NCBI GenBank assembly: GCA_027315315.1 | Contig: DAHUYG010000009.1 | Location: 21,129 to 85,128, forward strand | Reading direction: 5' to 3' | Origin: Acidimicrobiaceae bacterium | GTDB taxonomy: Bacteria; Actinomycetota; Acidimicrobiia; Acidimicrobiales; RAAP-2 | DNA: 64,000 bases | Shown here: piece by piece, positions 57,356 through 64,000 of the stretch | Layout: every line of letters starts with the position of its first letter | Position numbering within the stretch: position 1 is the first letter of the stretch | Program-made: the position numbers and the translations under genes | The notes under the pieces: model-generated | What the model was told of the DNA's origin: nothing | What the model saw: only the letters and a program-made list of their open reading frames with translations | Database searches by the model: none

Positions 57356-58017
57356 TCGTGCCCCACGAGGGCGAGCGGGCTCGTAAGGAAGAGCGCGAGC
57401 AGTTCGGCCACGTCGCGATACACGTGCAACGCACCGGCGTCGGCGAGCTCCGACCGGCTGAACCCGCCCGACTCGAGCCCGACGCATGCGATCCCCGCGG
57501 CCCGGGCCGCATGCACGTCCCACACCGAGTCCCCCACCGCGACCGATCGCCGTGCTTCGAGGCGCCCGGCCTCCAGCGCACCCAGGAAGACCTCCGGGGC
57601 CGGCTTGGCGTGCTCGACGTCGTCGGCCGTCGTCTGGGCGTCGATCACGTCGTCGGCGTCGATCACCCGCCGAGCCACCTCGAGCTCGTCGGCGGGCGAC
57701 GATGAGGCCAGCACCACCACAAGCCCGCGGTTGTGGGCCGCCCTCAAGAGATCTCCCGCCGAAGGAAAGGCTCGGATCTCGTCGAAGAGCCCCCGATACT
57801 CCTCCTTTCGAACCTGTCGGGTCTCGGGGTCGTCCTCACCCAAGAGCTCTGTGAGGAGCCTCTCCCCGCCCGTTCCGATCAGTCGGTGGATCGCGTGCAT
57901 GGGTGCCCAGTGGCCCGTCGAGACGAGGGCACGCCGCCACGCGACCGTGTGCAGATAGTTGGTGTCCACCAGAGTGCCGTCGACATCGAAGAGCACCCCG
58001 GTACGGCCGCCCGCCAT
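57352..58017 (-). CDS. HAD-superfamily hydrolase
   Basis: VLFDVDGTLVDTNYLH, VVLASSSPADEL, AVGDSVWDVHAARAAGI. Confidence 0.9.
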   Translation of the reverse strand: MAGGRTGVLFDVDGTLVDTNYLHTVAWRRALVSTGHWAPMHAIHRLIGTGGERLLTELLGEDDPETRQVRKEEYRGLFDEIRAFPSAGDLLRAAHNRGLVVVLASSSPADELEVARRVIDADDVIDAQTTADDVEHAKPAPEVFLGALEAGRLEARRSVAVGDSVWDVHAARAAGIACVGLESGGFSRSELADAGALHVYRDVAELLALFLTSPLALVGHD

Positions 58018-58211
58018 CCCGGATCCCGTCACCCGTTCCTCCACACCGGGTTGCTGCCCCGGCGTACGAAGCGTCGTTTCACCCAACGAGTCGATCGACG
58101 AGGCGCCCCGAGCACGCAGCGCCACCAGGTGCGAAGGCTCCCGCTGATCTACGGACCAGGTGGCCGGGGCGCCCGCGCGGGCCGGGGAGGTCGGTCCCGT
58201 GCCGGCGGCAA

Positions 58212-58598
58212 TCAGCGCTTGGGCGGGGCGTTCGACACGGGCGAAAGTTCGGCCCAAACCACCTTCCCGTCGTCGACCCGGCGCACGCCCCAGGTCGCCG
58301 CCACTGCCTCGACCATGACGAGGCCCCTCCCCCCGAGGCTGTCGGGGGGTGCGTGCACAGCCCTCGGCATGGTGTCGGATTCATCGGCGACCTCGATTGA
58401 GAGCAGCGACTCCTCGTTCAACCCGAGGCGCACCGTGAAGGGGGTCCTCGCGTGCGCATACGCGTTGGCCGCAAGTTCGCCCACCACCGTTTCGACCCCG
58501 GACGGGTCGAGGCCCCACGAGACCGCGATCCCGACGGCGAACCGCCGAGCGGCGCGCACCTCGGCGGCCCCCGGCTCGAAGCGTCGGCTCGCCGCCAT
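58212..58598 (-). CDS. HATPase_c anti-sigma-type ATP-binding protein
   Basis: VVGELAANAYAHARTPFTVRL, IEVADESDTMP, GGRGLVMVEAVAATWGVRRVDDGKVVWAEL. Confidence 0.8.
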   Translation of the reverse strand: MAASRRFEPGAAEVRAARRFAVGIAVSWGLDPSGVETVVGELAANAYAHARTPFTVRLGLNEESLLSIEVADESDTMPRAVHAPPDSLGGRGLVMVEAVAATWGVRRVDDGKVVWAELSPVSNAPPKR

Positions 58599-58699
58599 CG
58601 GTCCCCCGCTCGATGTTCCTCGGGCGCCAGTCATCTCGATGGGTTGGAGGACACCGCCGGACCTTTTCCTCTCGGACGCAGGGCCGACCGGGCCCCTCC

Positions 58700-59245
58700 T
58701 TACTGTGCCTCACGCGCGAGCCCATAGAACAACTGCAAGTAGTCCGCCAGCCTGGCCACCGCGCTGACGGACACGACCGCCGTCGTGAACGACGGAGCGA
58801 CCACCCGTGCGGCCACGAGGGCGGTGGCCACCCACTGCCCGAGGCAGAAGGGACAGGTGAGGAGCTCTCCGATGGCGTGGCGGGGCCCGGCGCCCACGAC
58901 CTTCTCGTTGACCTCGCCGTCGCCCGCCGGCTCTTCGAATCGCGTAAAGGGCGATCGCACGATGCTCGTGATCGTGTCCTTCGTGAGGAGCCGGGCCAGG
59001 TGCTGGGTTGCGAGGCCGTAGGTGACTAGCTCGAGCGGCCGGAGCTCACTGACCTGCAGTTTTCTTCGCCGGAGTGCCCAGATGACCACGCCGGTCAACG
59101 CGCTGTACCCGCCCAGGAGCGCGCCGTACCCGGCCATCCGGCCCGGATCCCGAGGGCCGGCCCGGTCCGGCGCCGCCGAGCCGTCTTTGCGCTCCGCGGA
59201 TCCCGGCGCGGGCGCGCCCACGCGCATCGTCTTACCGATTCTCAC
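58700..59245 (-). CDS. DUF1360 family membrane protein
   Basis: GYSALTGVVIWAL...LATQHLARLLTKDTITSIVRSPFTRFEE...IGELLTCPFCLGQWVATALVAARV. Confidence 0.85.
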   Translation of the reverse strand: MRIGKTMRVGAPAPGSAERKDGSAAPDRAGPRDPGRMAGYGALLGGYSALTGVVIWALRRRKLQVSELRPLELVTYGLATQHLARLLTKDTITSIVRSPFTRFEEPAGDGEVNEKVVGAGPRHAIGELLTCPFCLGQWVATALVAARVVAPSFTTAVVSVSAVARLADYLQLFYGLAREAQ

Positions 59246-59349
59246 GATCTCACCTCCCAGGAAGCTCTTCGCATACCCAGGGAACCGACAGCGCACGCCC
59301 AACCGGACCGACCCGCGGCCGGCCCTCTCAGGTGACGAGCACATCCGTG

Positions 59350-59751
59350 TCAGGCCACCGCGCGAACCTCGGCCCAGACGACCTTCCCCCCATACACCGG
59401 CCGCGCACCCCAGGCGGACGCGAGCGCATCGACCATCATGAGCCCGCGTCCACCCGCGTCGGTCACCGCGACTCTGGCCTCATCGGCGGGGAGGGCCCGC
59501 GACTCGTCGAAGACCTCGACCCCGCAGCCTCCGGCCGCACAGCGTAACGCCACCGTGAACGGTGTCTGCGCGTGCTTATAGGCGTTCGCCGCCAGCTCGC
59601 CGACAACGATCTCGACGTCCGCGGCCTCGATGCCCTGGCGTGCGAGCACGCCTCGAGTGAAGGACCGGGCGGAACGCACGGAAATCGCCCGAGGCGAGAA
59701 TCTTCGACACGCCGTCACCGCGCTCGAGATGAGGGAATCGGTCTCGCTCAT
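59350..59751 (-). CDS. HATPase_c anti-sigma-type ATP-binding protein (paralog of 58212..58598)
   Basis: VVGELAANAYKHAQTPFTVAL, VEVFDESRALP, GGRGLMMVDALASAWGARPVYGGKVVWAEV. Confidence 0.8.
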   Translation of the reverse strand: MSETDSLISSAVTACRRFSPRAISVRSARSFTRGVLARQGIEAADVEIVVGELAANAYKHAQTPFTVALRCAAGGCGVEVFDESRALPADEARVAVTDAGGRGLMMVDALASAWGARPVYGGKVVWAEVRAVA

Positions 59752-59844
59752 GGTTTGTGGTCCGTGCGCAAAACGACGGGGGCTCGGGCCGGTGATCTGG
59801 TACTGCGACATATCGGCACCGGCCTCCGAGGACCGCTCGCCGAC

Positions 59845-59873
59845 GATGTGCCGCTCCGGCGGAGCGGCACATC
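59845..59873. repeat. 13-bp perfect inverted repeat GATGTGCCGCTCC-GGC-GGAGCGGCACATC
   Basis: Exact palindrome read from sequence. Confidence 0.8.
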
Positions 59874-60217
59874 CCTCACCTGCACCCCGCCGGCTCGCCG
59901 AGGGGTGCTTCCGAGGGTCCTCGGTCGGGTTGATTCCCGCCGCCACTCAGCCTCCTCGGGATGTAGTTGCAATGACGCGATACCCCTCGGCGCAACCGCA
60001 CAACCACCGGGGAGCATGGAGTCGCCCCCCATCGGCCTTTTCCCCACCCACGCTGCGACGTTCTGACGCGCGCATCCAAGGCCCTCGGTTGCGTCGATTT
60101 CACGCGCACCTGCCGAGGGCCAGGCCGGCCCGCCGACGCCGCGCGAAGCGATGTGCCAGCGACCTCCTCTCAGGCGGCGGAGTGACGGAGGTCGCCTCCG
60201 GAGGGGCGACGGCGCAG

Positions 60218-60790
60218 TGGAGTCGGTGTTCTGGGCCCTGGCCGACGCGAGTCGCCGCCAGCTGTTGGACAGGTTGAATCAGGCCAACGGCCAACGACTT
60301 GCGGAGCTCTGCGAGGGATTGCCGATGACTCGCCAGGCCGTGGCCAAGCACCTCGCCGTCCTCGAACGGGCGGGATGGTCACGAGCGTGCGGATCGGTCG
60401 GGCCAAGTTGCACTACCTGAACCCGGTCCCGATCAACGACATCGCCGAGCGCTGGATCAGCCGCTACGAGCGGGGCCGCCTCCAGGCCCTGTCGGACCTG
60501 AAGAGAGCATTGGAGGAACCCCCGATGGACAAGCCTGCCTTCGTGTACGTCAGCAGATGGCCCACCTCGTGACGGAGCCGATCTCGAAGGTCAGGTTCGA
60601 GATCGAGGACCATGGCTCGATGGTCGAGCTCATTGTGGTCCACGACGGGTTCAGCGGAGAGACCGAGATGTACAAGGGAATCTCCGGTGGCTGGCAGGCC
60701 ATCATCGCCAAGCTCAAGACGTTGCTCGAGACCGGGGTCGCCCCCGACTGGCAGGGCGAGCGCCCGGCGGCGCAGCGGAACCGGAGCTAA
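60218..60790 (+). pseudogene. ArsR-type HTH fused to SRPBCC (AHSA1) domain: frameshifted and internally deleted
   Basis: VESVFWALADASRRQLLDRLNQANGQRLAELCEGLPMTRQAVAKHLAVLERAG / VTSVRIGRAKLHYLNPVPINDIAERWISRYERGRLQALSDLKRALEEPPMDKPAFVYV / VRFEIEDHGSMVELIVVHDGFSGETEMYKGISGGWQAIIAKLKTLLETG in three ORFs. Confidence 0.75.
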
Positions 60791-60819
60791 GCGAGCCCGG
60801 GCTCCCGGCCCTCCCAGGG

Positions 60820-61548
60820 CTAGCGCCGCTGGTCCTCGCCGAGCGGCTTACACTGGACGTCCGCCTTGGTCGCGACGAGATAGCCGACCAGCGCGACGAT
60901 GGCCACGCCGAAGCCGAAGGCCACCCAACCGTCGCCCCAGCCGTGCCCGCTCGCTTGGGCCGGCTTGCCGAGGCCGTCGGCGACCGACGCCCCGAGGGGG
61001 CGCGTGAGGACGTAGGCCATCCAGAACGTCGCGACGCCGTTCCAGCGCAGGAACCGGAAACCGACCGCTGGGAGCACGATCAGGCCGGCGAAGAGGGCCG
61101 CCGAGGGCAGATATCCGAGGTTGAACGTCACCGCGGTGAGGTCGCCAAGGGCGGTGCCCATGGCGAAGGTCGAGCAGACCGCCGCCCAGTAGAAGACCTC
61201 CCGGCGCGGCGAGTCGATGCTGTGGATCGACAGGGTTCGCTCGGTGACCTGCCAGACGACGAACACCGCCGCGAGGATCACGGCGTAGAGCGCCGTCGAC
61301 TCCGTGTGGGGCACCCCCAGCCCCACGTACAGGACGTCGGCGGCCATCGTCCCGAACACGCCGACCATCATCACCGCGAGCCAGTAGCTCCAGGCCCGGT
61401 AACGGCCCTGCGCGAACTGCAGGCCGAGCGCGACGACGAATGCCACGAACCCGAGCACGACGGCGAGTGCCGGCGCCATGGTGTGCACCATGAAGTCGGA
61501 GGTGGCCTCCCCCATCGCCGTGGAGAGGGCCTTGATCACCCAGAACAT
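60820..61548 (-). CDS. COG4705-like integral membrane protein
   Basis: Polytopic; VFYWAAVCSTFAMGTALGDLTAVTFNLGYLPSAALFAGLI and FWMAYVLTRPLGASVADGLGKP. Confidence 0.82.
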   Translation of the reverse strand: MFWVIKALSTAMGEATSDFMVHTMAPALAVVLGFVAFVVALGLQFAQGRYRAWSYWLAVMMVGVFGTMAADVLYVGLGVPHTESTALYAVILAAVFVVWQVTERTLSIHSIDSPRREVFYWAAVCSTFAMGTALGDLTAVTFNLGYLPSAALFAGLIVLPAVGFRFLRWNGVATFWMAYVLTRPLGASVADGLGKPAQASGHGWGDGWVAFGFGVAIVALVGYLVATKADVQCKPLGEDQRR

Positions 61549-61625
61549 GACGGTGACCTCCGGGACGCGCCGCGCCCCGTGTCGGAGGAATCACGAGGCG
61601 CCCTGGCGGGCGTGGGCGGGCACCC

Positions 61626-62612
61626 CTAGCGATCCGGGCGTGCCGGGGCGGGGGTTCGGCCCGAGAGCACCTCGACGAGAAGCTCGGCGTCGGCGTTGCC
61701 GCCGGTCTGAATCACCGCGACCCGCTTGGCGCGCACCTGGTCCCGCTCGGAGAGCAGGCCGGCCGTCGCCAGCGCGCCGGCCGGCTCCGAAAGATTGTGG
61801 GTCGTCGTGTAGAGGACACGCATCGCCTCGGCGATCTCGTCCTCGGACACCGTGATGACCCGCGCCGCGCCGGCACAGATTGCCTCGATCGCCTCGGGCT
61901 CGGGCACCCGGCAGGCGACCCCGTCCGCGAAGGTCGCGGCGCTCTCGGTGGTCACCACGTGCCCCGCCTCGAAGGAGAGGGCCGTGGCCGGGGCCTGGGC
62001 GGCCACCACGCCGACAACCTCGGTTTGAAAGCCAAGTAGGTCCCGGACCCCCATGACCGCACAGATCCCCGAGCCCATCCCGATGGGGACGTACAGCGTG
62101 TCGAGCTCGCCGGCGGCTGCGAACAACTCGCTGGCATAGGTCGCGACACCGAGCACAAGGTCCGGATGGTACGAGGGCACAATCTCGAGGCCGCGCTCCT
62201 CGCCGAGCCGGCTCGCGTGCTCACGCGCCGCCTGATAGTCGTGCCCGTGCACCACGAGCTCGGCCCCGAACGCACCCATGAGCTCGTTCTTGTCCGGGCT
62301 GTTGCCGTAGGGCACCACGATCGTGACGCCGATGCCCACCGAGCTCCCGGCGAAGGCGAGGCTCTGCCCGTGGTTCCCCCGCGTCGCTGACACGATGCCG
62401 TTGACCTTCGGTCGCTGCTCCCTAAGGCGGGCCGCATACACGAGACCGCCGCGCACCTTGAAGGATCCCACCGGGGTGTCGTTCTCGTGCTTAACCCAGA
62501 CCTCCGCGCCGACCCTGGCTGCGAGCAGGGGCCAGACGTACTGGGGCGTCGGGGTGACCCACCGACCGACGATCCCCTTCGCCCACTCCAGCTCCTCGAC
62601 GCTGAATCGCAC
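61626..62612 (-). CDS. Threonine dehydratase-like PLP-dependent enzyme
   Basis: VWVKHENDTPVGSFKVRGGLVYAARL (PLP Lys), SATRGNHGQSLAFA, VPIGMGSGICAVMG. Confidence 0.88.
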   Translation of the reverse strand: MRFSVEELEWAKGIVGRWVTPTPQYVWPLLAARVGAEVWVKHENDTPVGSFKVRGGLVYAARLREQRPKVNGIVSATRGNHGQSLAFAGSSVGIGVTIVVPYGNSPDKNELMGAFGAELVVHGHDYQAAREHASRLGEERGLEIVPSYHPDLVLGVATYASELFAAAGELDTLYVPIGMGSGICAVMGVRDLLGFQTEVVGVVAAQAPATALSFEAGHVVTTESAATFADGVACRVPEPEAIEAICAGAARVITVSEDEIAEAMRVLYTTTHNLSEPAGALATAGLLSERDQVRAKRVAVIQTGGNADAELLVEVLSGRTPAPARPDR

Positions 62613-62627
62613 GGACCCGAGTCCTGC

Positions 62628-63188
62628 TCAGGGGACCGGCCTGACCGATGCCACGAACGCCTTGGCGGCCGCCGCGGTCCGTGTCGCCACGACGACCTGA
62701 TACCCGGTCGATCCCTTCGTGAGGAACATCACCCCGAGCGTGTAGCCGCTTGTCGCGGCGTGCGTCTCGGTCTTGGCGGTTCCAGCAACCGTCCCGAACG
62801 CCTTGAAGCCCTTCGCACCGTTCACGTCCACGGTGAGCGGATGGGTGATCTGCGTGCGCACGCCGCTGATCGCCGCGCTCGCCTTGGTGGCCGAGGTGAA
62901 TTTGACCGCCACGACCTCGTAGGTGGGGACCGTCGGACCCGAGGAGCTCGCGCTGAACAGGTGCTTGTCCTTGGTGACCGCGTAGCCGTATCCGGCGGTC
63001 GCACCGTGGACGGCCGTCAGCTGCCCGCTGAGATCCCCCGATTTGGTGGGCTTCGAGGGAAAGGCGGCGGTGAAACGACCCCAGCTCGGCCCGTAGACGG
63101 TGGCGGCCGCGGTGACGGTCGGTGCTCCGAAGGCCACGACGGCCCCGATGAGCGCCACCAGGGCGGCCCGAACTGGAATTCCTTGCAT
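62628..63188 (-). CDS. Hypothetical secreted protein
   Basis: Signal-peptide-like VRAALVALIGAVVAFGAPTVTAAA; no recognised domain. Confidence 0.6.
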   Translation of the reverse strand: MQGIPVRAALVALIGAVVAFGAPTVTAAATVYGPSWGRFTAAFPSKPTKSGDLSGQLTAVHGATAGYGYAVTKDKHLFSASSSGPTVPTYEVVAVKFTSATKASAAISGVRTQITHPLTVDVNGAKGFKAFGTVAGTAKTETHAATSGYTLGVMFLTKGSTGYQVVVATRTAAAAKAFVASVRPVP

Positions 63189-63330
63189 CTCGCGTGCCAC
63201 CTTCTCTCGCCCGGCCACAGACAGGGGGACCCGGACCCTCCTCATGGACCTTACCGTCGGGCGGGGAGGTCGCCGGTGGCGTCGCGCTGACGGTGTAAAA
63301 GCCGACCGACGCAAGTTCCTGTTCGTCCTC

Positions 63331-64000
63331 CTACGCGGCGGCTGTAACGGCGTCGTCGACCACCTCCTCGTCGTTCTGTTCGTTGGGCGGTTCGATCAAC
63401 TCGCGTCGCAGGTTCTGCAGTTGGCGGACGACCGACGGTGTCATCTCGACGCCACGCCATCCGCGCGAGGCACGCTCGAGCACGGCCCACAGGAGCGAGA
63501 GACAGCTCTGCTCACCGGGGAGCCGGCCGATGACCTTGACGCGCCGCTGAGTCTCGCCAAAGGTGCGCTCGATGAAGTTCGAGTGCCCGGCGCTTCCAAT
63601 GCTCGGTCGGGAACCCCAGGTACGTGATCAGGTGCTCGAAGCCGTCTTCGAGACACCCGACCGCTGCGGGGAACAGCGGGCGCCACTTGGTGGCGAAACG
63701 CTCGGCCCGCTTGGGGGCCTCCCCCTGCGCGGCGGTGCCCGGGGCGGCCTCGATGCCCTCCAAGATGGCCCAGTAGTCGGCCTTGACCTCGGCTTGGGCG
63801 TGCTTGGGCACCCGGGCGAGCAAATTCCTGGCTCGATGGATGGTGCAGCGCTGTTGGAGACTCTGGCCGAGTTCGATCTCGCAGGCTGACGGGATGCCTG
63901 GTGCCCCATCGGCGACGACGAGCAGCCGATGGCGCAGCCCTCGGGACTTCATGTCGGCGAGGAACCCGGCCCAGGCGTCGGTGGACTCAGAAGCACCCGG
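63331..64000 (-). mobile_element. IS256-family transposase, partial at window edge and frameshifted
   Basis: HRLLVVADGAPGIPSACE...QRCTIHRARNLLARVPKHAQAEVKADYWAI...FPTEHWKRR then frame change to HSNFIERTFGETQRRVKVIGRLPGEQSCLSLLWAVLERASRGWRGVEMTPSVVRQLQNLRRELIEPPNEQ...*. Confidence 0.88.

Noticed and set aside
59273-59278. GGGTAT (minus strand) upstream of DUF1360 as a SigB-type -10
   Set aside because: No GTTT-like -35 at suitable spacing.
1-64000. tRNA/rRNA genes, CRISPR arrays, prophage or toxin-antitoxin loci
   Set aside because: No cloverleaf-like, repeat-spacer, phage structural or convincing TA signatures noticed on manual reading; tRNAscan and CRISPR tools would be needed to exclude them.

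Overview
GC-rich chromosomal window with dense, mostly ordinary gene content. A WhiB protein, a PdtaS-like kinase, paired ArsA/Get3-like ATPases, SufR-like and RsbW/SigB-type regulators point to an actinobacterium, perhaps a deep-branching class. Main blocks: MBOAT acyltransferase; etfBA; GDPD; whiB/pdtaS; paired ArsA-like ATPases plus DUF3107; mrp / sufR-like / cysteine desulfurase; a full System I cytochrome c maturation cluster (ccmA-I plus ccdA, with an untracked ccmD-like ORF); gmd and a glycosyltransferase; acyl-CoA dehydrogenase; csp; divergent cysS/valS; LigD-like PE-ligase; ppa; an anti-sigma/STAS/sigma-B-type stress module; acyl-CoA synthetase; amino-acid dehydrogenase plus fused indolepyruvate oxidoreductase; a catabolic-looking segment (dehalogenase, sulfatase, cupin, Rieske oxygenase); and a frameshifted IS256-type transposase at the right edge. 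I found no convincing wholly new system. The strongest oddities are: two perfect TGTGA-N6-TCACA CRP-like palindromes, upstream of whiB and of the sigma-B module; a scrambled GAF/SpoIIE phosphatase remnant whose GAF core lies on the opposite strand; a valyl-tRNA synthetase whose HIGH motif reads HLGT, with a start codon overlapping that of divergent cysS; a deletion scar fusing truncated YjbR and DUF72 genes; and several frameshifted regulators. All family assignments are from reading the sequences; no database search was run.
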